A DNA stretch of 64,000 nucleotides from Topomyia yanbarensis (taxonomy: Eukaryota > Arthropoda > Insecta > Diptera > Culicidae), in assembly GCF_030247195.1 (NCBI RefSeq), contig NC_080672.1, positions 378,672,166 through 378,736,165 of the forward strand, read 5' to 3'. A program made the position numbers and the translations under genes. Shown one piece after another: positions 1 through 12,113 of the stretch. A model generated the notes under the pieces. It had not been told where the DNA came from. It did not search any database and worked only from the letters and a program-made list of their open reading frames with translations. Numbering within the stretch: position 1 is the first letter of the stretch; each line of letters begins with the position of its first letter.

Positions 1-1579
1 CACTCGGCCCTCCGGGTCGGGATTAGATTGACGAATTTTAGAGAGAATGAGAAAGGCAAAAACATTTTTAGCAAATGTTGAAAGTTATACATTGTTTTGG
101 TGAGCAGTTCTATGTTTCATAGACATTAAATCAATTTTAACTTCGCTTTCTATTAAATAAAAACCCTTATTACAGTGCATCTCTACAAAAGCGAACACAA
201 TTTGAAAATAAATCTGAGGATTATGATTGATTACAGAACTGTGGAATTTTCTATTGGAATGTTTTCAGGCAGGAATTTGATATTGATGCTATTAGACAAC
301 TGTGAAATCAAGACCAATAGATGAGTTACATATCAAGACCCCATTCCGACAATTTATCAAAAGTCCTCATGATGTTTACAACAACAGGGTATCAATTTAC
401 GGATCAGATAATTGTTATTGTAATATTGAATTAAATCAGTCAGCATCAATAAATTTTCAACTTCAATCCAATATTTTTTTTTGGGTGTGGTGGGGGGGGG
501 GGGGGGGGGAGGGTTGTATGGTGTACCCCAAAACCTTTTCTTGGCTACGCCGTTGCTTGGAGCTATTTATTTCGCTTTTCATTTTCCGATATGTTTCAGA
601 TCGATCCGATGGTTATAAGTTAGAAAAATTGCAGTCAGAAGGTTCGCACAAATGAACATTTTTGCACTGATAAGTTATCAAGTTCCTTCCAGACAACTTG
701 GAAGTGTTCGGTGATTATTTCTAGCGGTTGTAGATAGAAAAATGAAATACAAAATTCGATTTATCGAAATAATGTTTGGCTTATTTCAATGGATTATTAC
801 TATATTGAACAATAAATAGGCGACGAAGAGTAATCCATAAACAACAAGCCATAACTTTTAAAGTATTCAAAATAAATATTTGAAGTCTTCAGTAAAGTTA
901 TTCGCAAAAGTAAGAGCTACAAATTTGCTGAAGGCATCATTTCGATATAATCACTTCCAAGAAAATTTGTGAAAATGTCTCACTCATAGGGGGATCTATC
1001 AGCAATAGCACAATACCAAAAGAAAGGGCATAAGATACTATTCACCTAAAATAAGCCGTTTTGGCGTTAATAATAGATTACATGTTTATGGTCATATTTC
1101 TGGCAATGGGAAATGATACAAAATCTTTCGTCCGCATTTAATGTTAAATATCTCTTTTGATAATAGTCCGATTTCAACAAGCTATAGCTTGTTCGAAAGA
1201 TATTCGTATAAGCTGCCCAAAAATATATAAAGTGTTAATCTATGTTGTCAATTTCGGCAGATAATTTTAAAAAACTGCAAAGAAAGTCATTTTTACATAT
1301 TCAAACATTCATATCTTGGAAACTAAACATCAGAATCAAAAACAAATTAATAACGTTCATACTGTTTGATAGATCTTTCATTTAAAATTGGTTTGGATAA
1401 GATCGGTTCAGCCATTGCTGAGAAACACGAATGAGAGTTTGTCCGTTACATCCACACACACAGACATTGTCCCAAATCGTCGAACTGAGTCGATTGGTAT
1501 ATAAGACTCGGCCCTCCGGGCCTCGGGAAAAATCTTGAAAGTTTGAGCGAATTCTATACATTTCTTTTATAAGAAATGT
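1..1579. repeat. Dispersed repeat family, copy A (cut by window start)
   Basis: This stretch is the same sequence, in the same orientation, as 35215-36813. Both begin near CACTCGGCYCTCCGGGTCGG and end at TTATAAGAAATGT, after which they diverge completely. Near the right end is a CA-rich run followed by TCGATTGGTATATAAGACTC and CGGCCCTCCGGGCCTCGG. Open frames at 302-655 and 35517-35861 are similar only because the DNA is similar. They start at GTG, show no domain and stop soon, so I treat the repeat as non-coding. I recognise the CGGCCCTCCGGG and CAGCCATTGCTGAGAAA motifs as frequent in Aedes genomes (memory, not a search). The repeat class is unknown, and no terminal inverted repeat or target duplication was found. 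Confidence 0.8.
492..509 (+). repeat. Homopolymer of 18 G
   Basis: An uninterrupted run of 18 G followed by AGGG lies inside repeat copy A. The matching place in copy B (about 35706) reads GTGGTGGGTTTTCGG, so the run expanded in this copy only, or it is a sequencing or assembly artefact. Such a run could form a G-quadruplex. Confidence 0.9.
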
Positions 1580-3486
1580 AAAACATCACAAAATTTATTT
1601 TCTGCTACATATTTACTGAACATTACAACAAAATGTCAGAAGAACTCGAAGAGCTGTATAATAACGCCAAAACAATATCTGAAACATAAAAATTCCACAG
1701 TTTTGTGCCTATTCCTGGTGGCAAAGTAGAGACGAAAAGGTATTCTAATTCAGAAGATGAACCAAAAATATTTTCCTTGTTTAGAAATAATACAAAATAG
1801 CATGCATGAAGATAGTTTGAAGACAAATATTGTATATAAAAATAAATAAATAATTATGTAAAATTCGAATGAAAGAAATATCAAGAAATTTTGAGTTCAA
1901 GTAAACTAATAAAGCTATGATTTCATTACATCAAACTTATAATATTTTGGTAGTACATTTTACAGTGAAATAAACAAGCATAAGTTTATAAAAATAAATT
2001 GATAATTGGCAGAGTTATGGCTTTTCCCCCGAAACCCTTTTTTATTTAAGAGGTTTGCGGTGATCACGATTGAAGACCAATAGATCATCTAAAATCCCAA
2101 AATTCAAAAAATCAGTATATGAGTATTCCTCGTACCTTAACGATTAGTTGAATAAATAATAATTTTTTCTTGCATTCGAGAAAGTTTACAGTAAAAAATC
2201 GCTGTTTTAAGCTCTAAAAATTGCATTAAAAGAATTTTATCCATGAAGCAAAAATTTATGAATGAAAAAGGAAGCGTTAAAGTACGAAAAAATTAATTAC
2301 GATCAATTGTAAAAAAAATTTAAGAAAATTGAGTAGTTTTTCGGCAATCGTGATCACGGAAAAACCATTTTTAGTAAGACGACATTTCGAGGTAATCGAG
2401 TTTAAAATTTCAAATAACTATTGCTCCTGGTAGACGAAGCGCGCTTGGAAGCGCTGTAACTTTCGATCTATTTCTCGGATCTCTTTGAAAATTTGGGAAA
2501 ACATTCTCAAGGAGTTGTACTTTCAGATAAATAAAACAAATAATTCGATTTTATGAAAAATGAAAAAGTATTAACCCCTTAATAAAAATATGCTTTGTTG
2601 CTAAATTAGCCAATATATTCTCACAAACTGAGTTTTTTTGATTCTGAGATGAATATGATTTTCATTGGTTTAGTTTTCTGTAAAAATACACTGAAGAAAA
2701 AAAAAAAATTCAGTTTGGACAAGGAAAATTTTTTTTCAAATAACTTTTTTTCCTTGAAAGTGCCCAACTTGAATTTTTGACGGTAGGTAGGGAACATGAT
2801 TATCTATCTTGGAACAAAATTTCATCCAAATCAAAAATGTTTTTTTTTGTAAATCGACTTTAAATTTTTATAATCGATTTTTTTCAGTATAGGATTCAAT
2901 GAAGAATTTTTTCAATATTTTTTTTTGAAATTTGACTAATTTTGTGAAAATCACTCCTACAACATTTTTTGGTAGGATTTGTCATCTTTAGACTATAGCT
3001 ATTTGAAAAAAATTGGTAAAAAAAGTTTGGCCCTTTTTAAAAGATAGTCTAGATCATTTTTGGAAAAAAGTATGAAAAGTGGCTTTTTATGACAAAGTCT
3101 TCATGTACAGAAAGTTTCATCAAAATCTGAGAGGGTGCTGCCAAATCCGAATACGTATTGGCGCGAAATTCGTCTTTTATATGACGACACATAGATGGCC
3201 GCGCTATATAATAACCTCCTCCCAGTAGAATACATCCAGAAGGAGATTCGGAATGTGGGCTGAATTATGTTATAATTCTAGCGCGGTAGATTCAACCCGT
3301 ACTGGAGGAATCGGTCTTCGAATCGCTTGTTACAATTGCGCTGAAATTCTGAGAGAAGACATTTCGACTGCGATAACTGGGATCTATAGTTGCTATATTC
3401 ATAGTTAGGCGGAAATACTGAGCGGAGCCAATCGAGCATGACGACACATAACCTGATCTCTTTTGATGTATATGAAAAAGGTATTA
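1580..3486. other. AT-rich DNA without a recognisable gene
   Basis: This stretch has many short A and T runs, TTTTTTTC-type tracts around 2690-2900 and stop codons in all frames. A minus-strand open frame covers 3278-3538, but its upstream half runs through the MITE at 3487 and the rest resembles nothing I know. The segment 2600-3180 has the feel of an old dispersed repeat. I found no second copy in the window. Confidence 0.5.
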
Positions 3487-3707
3487 GGCAATCCATTAGA
3501 CGTTTGTTTGACAATTCAGCGGTGGGTTCTGTCAACAAGTCTACTCCTGCGAACAGAAAAACTCGTCCGACAAAAAACTTTTGTTAGTCCGATTCGTTTG
3601 ATGTTGGATCGAATCAACGATATTGCCGGACATCGCACCCCTCGGAGTATCGTCAGAATAAGTAAACAAGAAATCATCAGCTGGTCAGAAACGTCTCATG
3701 GATTGCC
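3487..3707. mobile_element. 221-bp MITE with TA target duplication (family M1, copy 1)
   Basis: The element begins GGCAATCCATTAGACGT and ends ACGTCTCATGGATTGCC, giving an inverted repeat of about 17 bp with one mismatch. It is flanked by TA on both sides (3485-3486 and 3708-3709). A second copy of identical length, 221 bp, lies at 15718-15938. TA duplication and short length suggest a non-autonomous Tc1/mariner-type element. No coding capacity is present. Confidence 0.88.
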
Positions 3708-3782
3708 TAATTGTAATGTTGGTGTTAGTTATTGTACTTTTTCATTGTGTTATGGAGCATAGGGAAACGGAAATAAACAATA

Positions 3783-3945
3783 GGTTTGTTCCAGTACACG
3801 GAAGTCAATCCGGAGTAAAAAGAAGCAAAAAATACTTGCTCCTTTTTACTCCCGTTTGCTACCAGAAGAAAAAAAAGAAGAAGAGAGTACAGGAACGATT
3901 TTCTCCGGAGTACTGGAACAGTTTCTCCTGGTACTGGAACAAACT
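3783..3945. mobile_element. Short foldback MITE with TA target duplication (family M2, copy 1)
   Basis: The ends are TAGGTTTGTTCCAGTAC and GTACTGGAACAAACTTA, inverted with one mismatch, with TA as the probable duplication. The interior is also near-palindromic (AAGCAAAAAA and CTTGCTCCTTTT, plus GGAGTACTGGAAC arms), so the single strand would fold into a hairpin. A related copy is at 17353-17497. Confidence 0.82.
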
Positions 3946-4159
3946 TAATATTTTCTTTCCGTGATACCATTGAGATCTGACATACAAGTAAAATTTTCAA
4001 TATGTGTAAGAAATAATACTGTAGTTTTGAAATACCACCTTCAAGTAGCAACTTGCCACGAGCGGGCGCTATGATCTGCCAGCAAACGCTCTATGGACGT
4101 TGCATGCCAACTTGGATACAATGGTAATTCATGCACGCGAATCTGTATGCGATTGTGAT

Positions 4160-4237
4160 GTTTACCGTATTTTTATTTAAATGTTTACACAGGTTTTTTG
4201 TGTAATTTTATTCTAGTTTAAAGGTCTGTTCTCTGTG
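4160..4237. mobile_element. Right-end fragment of a CACAGAGAACAGAC-type MITE
   Basis: The sequence TTTACCGTATTTTTATTTAA, then GTTTACACAGG, and finally GTCTGTTCTCTGTG matches the right end of the complete element at 43545-43961. No matching left terminus was found upstream, so this is a truncated copy. Confidence 0.6.
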
Positions 4238-4839
4238 ATTTTGGGTCAAATTTTAAAGTTAGATTTTTTTATTGTTTAAAATATTCGCTTGGCCAAAAAT
4301 CACTAACAATTTCCTTATAACACGACTTCCAATGACTGAAATCAAAAGCTTTCTGTCGGAAATACTGAATTGTTTCGCACTCAAATACCACGACGATCAG
4401 GAACCCCAGGAAATTCTTATGGGCTCAAACCCAATAGCAAATTTTACAACTATCAAAACATTATAAAATGGACTTAGGAAAAAAATTTATATAGAATTCG
4501 TTGGACAAGAGTGACGGTGTTTTCATGGGTTGTTATCAAAACACCATGCAGTGGGGATGAATTTGGACCACGATTGTAGGGGTGTTATGAGCTTTTCGTT
4601 TACTCGGGAAAAACTCACCTTGACTTCTAGGAGTCTTGTTGAAAATATTTTCACGGAAATAACTTATGAAGGACGTAGAAACATTCGCAATATGCGTAAA
4701 TTTTTTTTTTTGATGTGTGACTTGACAGAGAATGTGTAACTTCACAGGGTGCCTTACTAGAGTTGTAAAGTTGTTTTGGATGAAATACGGTAAGTCTGTT
4801 CCATTTCTGCTGAACAGTCGGCTAGTATTTACTAGATAA

Positions 4840-5240
4840 CATGGCGCCACGATATTTAAAAAATGGATATACTTTTCAAGTGATTTAGTAAAAGTTGTAA
4901 GTTTGGTCAAATATATTACAAAACTACTTTTGAACAATTTAATAAACCTTCAAAATTTGAAATAGTCCAAAAACATTTTTGTGGTATTGTACCCAAAAGA
5001 TAAGCTTCGCTGTCTTTTTTCAGTTGATTTTCAATTTTCGAATTGTTCTGGAAATAAGAATAGACCTTTCCAACGGTATACAATGTTGTGTTTTTTTATA
5101 GGAAAGACTTTGCGGTTTTGAGACAACAATATGAAAATAACCAATATGTGGCATTTTTTTATGAAATGTATGTAAATTCATTAATATTTTCCACCTTCGT
5201 TGTAATAAAAAATTCAGAAAGAATATTCCGCATAAATTAA
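4840..5240. repeat. Dispersed repeat, related to 41860-42107
   Basis: The order of blocks is the same in both places: GATTTTCAATT, a TCTGGAAA/TTTGGAAA block, AATTACCATTCCAA or its equivalent, TATGTTATGTT or its equivalent, and TTTGGGACAATAT or its equivalent. The copies are strongly diverged. The partner copy is interrupted by the hAT element starting at 42108. The class is unknown. Confidence 0.5.
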
Positions 5241-8200
5241 TAACAATTATAAACATTCTATTTATATATGCGGAAGGTTTGCAAATAAATAAAATCTCAA
5301 AAGTGGTTTAAAATTTCTGTCATTACAGAAAAAATGTTGGCTAAGCTTTGCCGTTAATTTTATTCCTTGCGAAAACCGTTCAGGAGCTAAAAACTAAGAA
5401 TACATCTTCGAGGGTGCGTACTTAGTATCCTCTCTTCCGGCTCCTACTGCTTCTGAACACATCATGAAAACGATCGTTCGGGTATGATCTGCACCCGATA
5501 TGCATTTTCGACTCGACTGTTCTAAATTCAAAGATCCGGAATCTTTAAAGCCTCTTGGACAGTCTCTAAATTGCAACTAGCAGCAGTTGCCAAAATCTTA
5601 CTCTCAACACCGTCGTTTCAGTTCAGCTTTACAATCATCATCTTAATTAGAAAAGTACTTAATTGTTTGTCCACATTTCGGTGCAATTATAACTGAGATG
5701 AGACGGGAGTCAAGCAACAGAACATCTAGCGTTTCAGTGTCCTTCTATTGTATGTCCCGGTTCGTTTCGCCATCCACTCGACTAACGAAGGGGAAAACTG
5801 TGTATCAACATGCATATGGACGATGAGATTGGTGGCAATTAATTTTCATCGTAAATTTACCGGTAAGTCGACTTGCTGGCAAATCGCGACGGCAAAGACT
5901 CTTGCTACACGTACTGCGAAAGTAGTAAAAAGGCAACATTTTGCTCAATGAATGTTGTTTTTTTATTTATTTGCTACACGCGATGAATCTTGTACCCCGT
6001 ACTTTGACTATATTTGCGTATGAGTTTTCCGTTCCTAAGATCTTATATGAATATGTGTTAGAGTTGGAAAACAAAGACAACTGATCGACATGATTCAATC
6101 AGAGGAAACTGTGTGGGTGAGAAAAATTCGGTCCAATATAATATTAGAATTTTACTTTATATAGTCGCAGCATCAAAGTCGTAAACCTTGAGATATTTTA
6201 AGGAATTTTCTTTCACTCTGCCATGGACCAGAAAAGAAGAAAACGTAGAAATCTCGCAATCCAAGTAGGTAGCTCGCTGGTGTGTTTCCATGCGAACTGT
6301 GCGAGATTTCCTCGAAGAATTTTCGACGCGCTCGGAGCAGGCGCGTTGTGGGAGACACTACTTTGTGGTCGGCCAAGCGCGGTCAAAATTGAATACATTT
6401 TCGGTTCGACGGTTACCTCATCATCAACACCGCCGCCTGCCTTGATGATGATGGAGATTTTCACTCTTCTGCTGTGTGTGTGTGTAGTATGTTTGAGGGT
6501 GCATCGAATTAGACGTGTGAATATTCGATTGGAGCCGTTCTGCTAAGAGTAGGCACACTTAAATTAAAGGTGTGAAATTTTACTGAAATCTGCCGGATCT
6601 TGACTTTTTTGGACAGCGTTCTGCGCTGAATCATCAACTGGGTCGCTATTAATGGCACCAGCGAGGTGACATGTTTGAGTGTGGAAAGTCACATTCTTGC
6701 AGAATGTTTTGTCGATGATCCACCTCGTAGGTGGTTGGATAATTTGGCAAAAAGGTGTGGGCAACCGTTTATGTAACAATTGACAGAATAATGTTTTACT
6801 AGTTTTTGACCCTGTTGTAAAACTTGTTGATTCGAATAGTGTGCTATAAATCGCACATGAAGTGAAAGTGACAAGACGAAAATTATGCAATATCGACTTA
6901 GAATTGAGACAATAGACACTAGAAAACCCTAATAATATGTTATCTGTTACAAGAAAGGCTATAGTGCATCGACGAATTAAATTTGATTATTTTTAATTTA
7001 GTTTTAGTAAGAAATTTCTCTAGTTACAAAAATGAATATTCAAGAGTTCAAAGTATTTAGGGCTGCTTGAAAATGCTACGCTGCATACTATGCTGCTTGA
7101 AAATGCTACACATTCGCCACACCTTTACAATTTGTAGAAGACGCTAAATTGGAATGAGTAAAAAGTATACGAAAACCCGTCTCACGAAACTTTACACGCA
7201 TTTGCTAATCAGGAGAACGAAACTAACATAAAGGTTGTCCCCATGGATAGGAATATATCAGTGTGAAATCAAAGTTTACCGTTGCAAAGAATGTCCGCAC
7301 AAAGTGAATGTTGAAATTTGCTTCAAATCTTCTGATAAGGCAGGCGATTTGTAGATGCAGAAAATAGGTTCAATTCCTATTTTCATGATCAGGCGTCTTT
7401 CTACTATTACTAGTTCTGTGACTTCATCCGAAGTTTGCGTTAACTCAACTTTATGAAATTTTCAATTTAAATGATACTGATCATGTCGTAATCAAAACAA
7501 TCCTGAGAAAAACACATGTTTTTTTCATTTGACTCTCATAGGGAATGGGTTAAAGAATATCTTCGACAATATTATCAGGCAACTCAGAATAACTACCTTT
7601 TTATCAATATTTAAGTAGATTCTTTTTAGGTACTTTTTATATCACTGTACTTACGAATAAAAAATATCGTAGACTGATTTTCCTAGATCCCTGAAACTAT
7701 AGTAAAAGTCAAAATGTAAAGTGAGTGCAAAAAACTACTGATTTCACTACAAAGCAAGAATACCTTAGCTCTATTGACTTTTAACAATCTTGCAAAACCG
7801 CTGTAACTTGAGAAGATTACCATATTAAGTAAATATTATATTTGAACATATGAAGGTTTTATTTCGGAATTCGCGGAATTTTTGGACAATGTCAAATATA
7901 TATATTTCAATGATTTAATCTACTAATGGAAACTACTCAGAATTTAATCTACTGAGCGAAACTGCTCAGAATTTATTCACTAATCGAAAGAAAATTACGT
8001 AGCACTGATTAGTCAATGCTTCTAATGTACGTAAAATTTGGTAAATATAACATTGATGACACCACCAAAATAACTTGAAACTATAAACATAGATAATAAT
8101 TCAGCAATAAGCATCATTTGCTTCCGACACATGGAAGAGAACACATCGCACTTGTATCTAATTTGCCGAAGAGGCTTTTTTTAGAGTTGTCTGTTTTTAA

Positions 8201-8831
8201 ATTACAGCAAATTATGCGTTTCCTGTGAAACTTTTGCAAAACTTTTTGTCAATTCATTAAACAAATATGTGAACACAAATTTGTTCAGTATTAGGTTTGT
8301 TTATGAATAAAAATAATTAGCTCTTGATTTTTTTTTCAATCATCATCAAGATTGGAAGAGATGTATGATTTCATGAAGAAAGTTGTAATGTTTGTCTGAT
8401 TACATGTTTGTTTTACCACTATTTGGGAAAAAGTTTCAATTAAAGTTGTTGCACCTAACGCAACGAATACGAAATGAGATGATCAGAGCGTAATTCGGAA
8501 AGAACTCGTGTTGAGTGTATAGTAAAGATAGAAGAGTGATCTTGAGACGATTTCGATTGGTTGATTTTTTCCTCTCTTTTCACTCTTATTTAAGATTATC
8601 TCTCTCATTTTATTCCATGACGAGCAAAAACGGAACGAAAGACTGTCACATACTGAAGACATGAAATCGAAACTCTTATCCCAACAAAATTGGCTTATAG
8701 ATTAACCGATTTATATATTTGCCATCCAAAGAGGAAATTAGGAAAAATATTTCATTGTGTTTCAGAGAAAACTTTCCGAATGTATCTATAATTCTGGACT
8801 AAACTGAGGTTCCGCTGCCGCTCTGAAATGC
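5241..8831. other. Long stretch with no recognised gene
   Basis: Only short open frames occur here. The longest (6223-6546 plus, 6564-6890 minus) overlap each other's strand and show no domain. A short GTGTGTGTGT tract lies near 6474. A direct repeat GAAACTRCTCAGAATTTA occurs twice around 7929-7974. I cannot assign function or element class to the rest. Confidence 0.5.
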
Positions 8832-9281
8832 TTGAATTGCCGCATATCATGCTACTCCAATTATAAAAGTCGGCGCACAGTCAAATTTTTAATTGGAGTA
8901 GCTCCAGCCGGTCTAATTTCATTTACCAGTGCTGCGTATTCCGGCAAAGCTTCTGATAAGTTCATATTCAACAACGAGCATTTGATAGACCGTTTACAAG
9001 CTCATATTGATGAAATAATGGTCGACAAAGGCGTAACCATTTAAAGCGAGTGTTTATCCAAATGTATCAAATTACATATTCCACCATTTATGCGCGGAGA
9101 ACGCCTTTCTCCAACTGAAGTCAGTCAAAACAAATCTATCGCCCGATCCCGTATACACGTAGAACGAGTGATACAAAGAATTTAAATTTTTGAAATTTTG
9201 AATGGAACTATTCACTCGTGTATTCTTGGTCATATCGATGATATTATGACGTGCATTTGCGGTTTAGTGAACTTGAGTTAA
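8832..9281 (+). pseudogene. ISL2EU/Harbinger-type transposase remnant (DDE_Tnp_4 family)
   Basis: The frame reads TVKFLIGVAPAGLISFTSAA, then YSGKASDKFI, and further on RIHVERVIQRI, which are the hallmark central and C-terminal blocks of the DDE_Tnp_4 nuclease used by ISL2EU and other PIF/Harbinger-group DNA transposons. The frame is broken by in-frame TAA codons at 9042-9044 and 9183-9185, and the last recognisable residues end at a third TAA at 9279-9281. Nothing recognisable of the N-terminal domain lies upstream of about 8832, so the copy is 5'-truncated as well as mutated. The gene faces the YqaJ/SWIM gene on the minus strand 26 bp away. Known ISL2EU elements carry both a transposase and a YqaJ protein, so I assign the two to one element. 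This copy cannot make an active enzyme. Confidence 0.8.
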
Positions 9282-9307
9282 TATATTTCAAAGTTTACAG
9301 ATATTGT

Positions 9308-10981
9308 TTAAACAGATGATTCGTTAGACACTTTTCTCAGTACCAATAATTTCTTAAGCATTTTTTCAAAGAAGAGATATTTCAAATCGTTTACCACAGC
9401 CTGAACGAAATGGGTATCAAAAGGCACTCCAATAACTATGAAGTCATCGTCTTTCATGGAATATATTATGAAATCACACGTGTCACAATTCAAAATCCAC
9501 ATGTTAATCTGAACCTGACAGTAATATGAATGGTGTCTGTGAAGTTTCAAATCTCCAGCTATCGGGCAACGTTTAACATATCTCTTGACACTTGGACTAC
9601 ATAAGATCTCGTTCAGAGGCGAATTAGCATCGCCAGGACATTTAATTTCCAGAACGATATGCATAAGTGGGTCTAATCCATCAGGAGAACCACCGATCCA
9701 ACTCTCATATGGATGAATTACTGAACCACATTGTTTCATCATTGGATTTCGCTTAATTTTGTAGCAATTAAATGCCAACGGTTCTGCCTCTTTGCCATGT
9801 TTTACTGCTTTTACATTTATTGTCCTCAAGTTCCAGTACTGAGTGATTTTGTTGTCCCAATCTGGGTTCTTGTTTTTGATGTAAGTGTAAAGCTTATAAC
9901 AACTACTTGCGGTAATACGTATGGATCGATGAATCTTCCAATTGTTCGTGTTCTGATTCTTAGTTTCCATTGCAATTGTTACAGATTGTTCGATTCCGGT
10001 TTTTATGTAATTATCAAAATAATCGTGCTCTGCTTTAGAATCAAAATCACAAGATACAATGTTAATTTTGTTTCGTTCGTCAGTTAGGCACATTTTAAGC
10101 TCATCTGCCGAACAGAATGGGTCGACTTGTTTTTATTGCTGCCTGCAAGGCACGATTCTGGTATACCTTCAAGTTGTTCAAAAATCTTCCATTCCGGTGT
10201 TTAGAGATTGCGGATTCCTTAGATACTGCGGAAAATACAAAGTTCGGAGAAATATAACATTATATTTAGATATTTCATTACCCGATAATATTCGGCCAAA
10301 GGATTCAGACAATATGTGTTCCTCGAGTTCGTTCTCAACATATTTCAATTTCTGTGGTATTTTAACACAGCATAAATCGTTGATCCGTTTTACTGTCCAG
10401 GGAGCTGTTTTTTGACTCTTGGTGATACCCCAAGCTTGCGTTACGTCAGTGCAAGACATATAGTCAAGTTTTCTATACTTAAAAAATGTGGATCGTGGGT
10501 ATTTCAATTGATCCAAAAGTTGAGGATTGTGAGCTATGTAACTGAGTCACACTTAGTTCAATCAACTGAATTTATTTAATGGAAATAGCTCATGTTGATC
10601 ACAAACCTTTCGAGGTGGAGGAGACAAGCTATTATATGCTTGCACTTTGCAGTACCAGCTTTGCAGGAACATTTCAAGATCCACTTTTCGATATCAAAAC
10701 AGATTTTTAATTCCACTGTGTGAGGCATGAGTCCTGGATGAGAGCATTGATTGACATAAGCTATGACGTCAATGTGAGCTTCTTCGTGTTTCCGGTAACT
10801 GATACAAACTACTTGGCTTGCGGCAAATACAGCGTGGCCTTCCCTTATTGGCCTTACTGACTCATTGACACAATCCAGTATATCAACAATAGATATTTCG
10901 ACCTCAAGTTCCGTTGCTGAAAACAATATTAGAAAAAAAAAAGTCCAATTTTAATAAATATTTGCCACATTTCTTACCCAT
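9308..10981 (-). pseudogene. YqaJ-type nuclease with SWIM zinc finger (ISL2EU second protein), frameshifted
   Basis: Read on the minus strand, a tiny first exon ends in ATGG at about 10978-10981. An intron with GTAAGA donor and TTTTCAG acceptor follows. Exon 2 then gives MATELEVEI and a SWIM finger, CSCKAGTAKCKH (10607-10917). A second 65-bp intron (10542-10606, GTTTGT donor, CAG acceptor) joins HLES to YIAHNPQLLDQLKYP. The C-terminal part (10093-9308) carries the YqaJ/lambda-exonuclease-like core: RITASSCYKL, GKEAEPLA, SWIGGSPDGL, VLEIKCP and YYCQVQINMW, with the catalytic D, E-x-K and Q positions intact. A frame change between about 10180 and 10093 separates the two blocks, so I call the copy broken. 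An unrecognised third intron there is the alternative. In ISL2EU elements this protein is thought to act with the transposase, but its exact role is not settled. Confidence 0.78.
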
Positions 10982-11167
10982 TTCGACAGTATGCATAGCA
11001 AAAAATCACTTTTATACTGCGTAAATGAGGATTTTATTCTCGATTTGTATGATAATCCTTGGACAAATGTTGTAAAGACATTATTTTCTTGGTTCATTTA
11101 ATGAAACATAGGCGGTGTATGACTATAAAAAGTTTAACGTTAGACAGCCTATTATAAACATTCTACT

Positions 11168-11321
11168 GTAATTACATTTTTATTATTCATTACATGTCAA
11201 TTATATACAAAAATAGCAATCAGCATGAGATTTCTAAAAAAAATTAAAGGTAAAAAGACCAAATCGAAAACTTTAACCTTCAGAACCAGTAATCGGCGGT
11301 TTGAGACTTAGTTTGGTTGTC
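11168..11321. repeat. Left part of a repeat interrupted at 11321/12122
   Basis: The reverse complement of this segment matches 39274-39370 (ACCAAACTAGGTCTCAAACC, then TTGGTTCTGATGGTT, then GAATAATAAAAATGTAAT). Its continuation resumes at 12122, after the 792-bp insertion. The last 8 bases, TGGTTGTC, are duplicated at 12114-12121. It may be flanking or terminal sequence of the ISL2EU element next to it, but that is not shown. Confidence 0.7.
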
Positions 11322-12113
11322 ATAGTAGAACAGAACACTAGATTAGGATTGTCGCTGGCATCAGTGGTAGGAACATCATTGTTTTGATTCCGGAATATAC
11401 CTGTCAAATAGGCCAAATAAAAAAAGCAAAAAAATCCTCTATCGTCGTTTTATAGCGAAGAATCATTTTTGTTCCTTTTAGTCAGCAACACAATGGTCAT
11501 TCTTGGCTGATGAATTTTCACTAATTAGAATACACAAATTATCCAAACCTGTACTGAATTTTGATGAATTTTCATTTTCTTGTGCGGTATATACAAACTC
11601 TTTCATTTCATAAAAATAACAGTCAAAAATTTACACCGAGAAAATTCGTTATGTTGAATATATTAATTTCACACATAATTTTTTGCAATTTGTAGTAGAA
11701 TCTGTCACGCATAGATACCATGTGAAAACTAATAAAATTATAATAGTATGCCACATAGAAATTTCTTTCATAGCAAATATCACATCATTTTTCTGTTTGC
11801 CTATTGTTTATTCTGCTGTAAATTTTATGCATTGGACATTTTCGGTTTTGAAAGCATAAACATCACAGCAGAATAAACCAGACTGACATAAAAAATGTAA
11901 ACTCAGCATTTTACTAATTTGAAGTTCAACTAAACGGTTTGTGGTTATAAGTAGGCCATATTTTTCTGCGTGTACCAAAAATGGGGACCAAAGACTTTTA
12001 CTAGAGAGACTTTCGATACCTTGACAGATATATACCGAAAGCAAAACAAACATGTTCCGAGACGAAAACAATGGGAAACCAGCGACGATCCTAATCTAGT
12101 GTTCTGTATCTAC
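11322..12113. mobile_element. 792-bp TIR element with 8-bp target duplication
   Basis: The core of the inverted repeats is ACAGAACACTAGATTAGGAT at the left and its complement at the right, extending to GTCGCTGG with one mismatch (about 28 bp in all). The outermost bases, ATAGTAGA versus GTAGAT, align with a one-base gap. TGGTTGTC is repeated exactly on both sides (11314-11321 and 12114-12121). A related uninterrupted copy of the target lies at 39241-39370. No transposase is encoded. An open frame at 11808-12071 has no domain. The 8-bp duplication suggests the hAT superfamily, though the termini are not the usual CAGTG form. Confidence 0.8.

Noticed and set aside
302..655. 117-residue open frame, with a similar frame at 35517-35861
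   Set aside because: Both start at GTG, lie in two copies of a dispersed repeat and include a poly-G-encoded glycine run. No domain or codon signal, so similarity of the frames reflects only repeat homology.
3278..3538. 86-residue minus-strand frame ending in FLQYGLNLPR
   Set aside because: Its first third lies in the M1 MITE and the rest matches nothing that I know. No splice context.
6223..6546. 107-residue plus-strand frame starting MDQKRRKRRN
   Set aside because: No domain, overlaps minus-strand frames, and includes a GTGTGT microsatellite translated as CVCVV.
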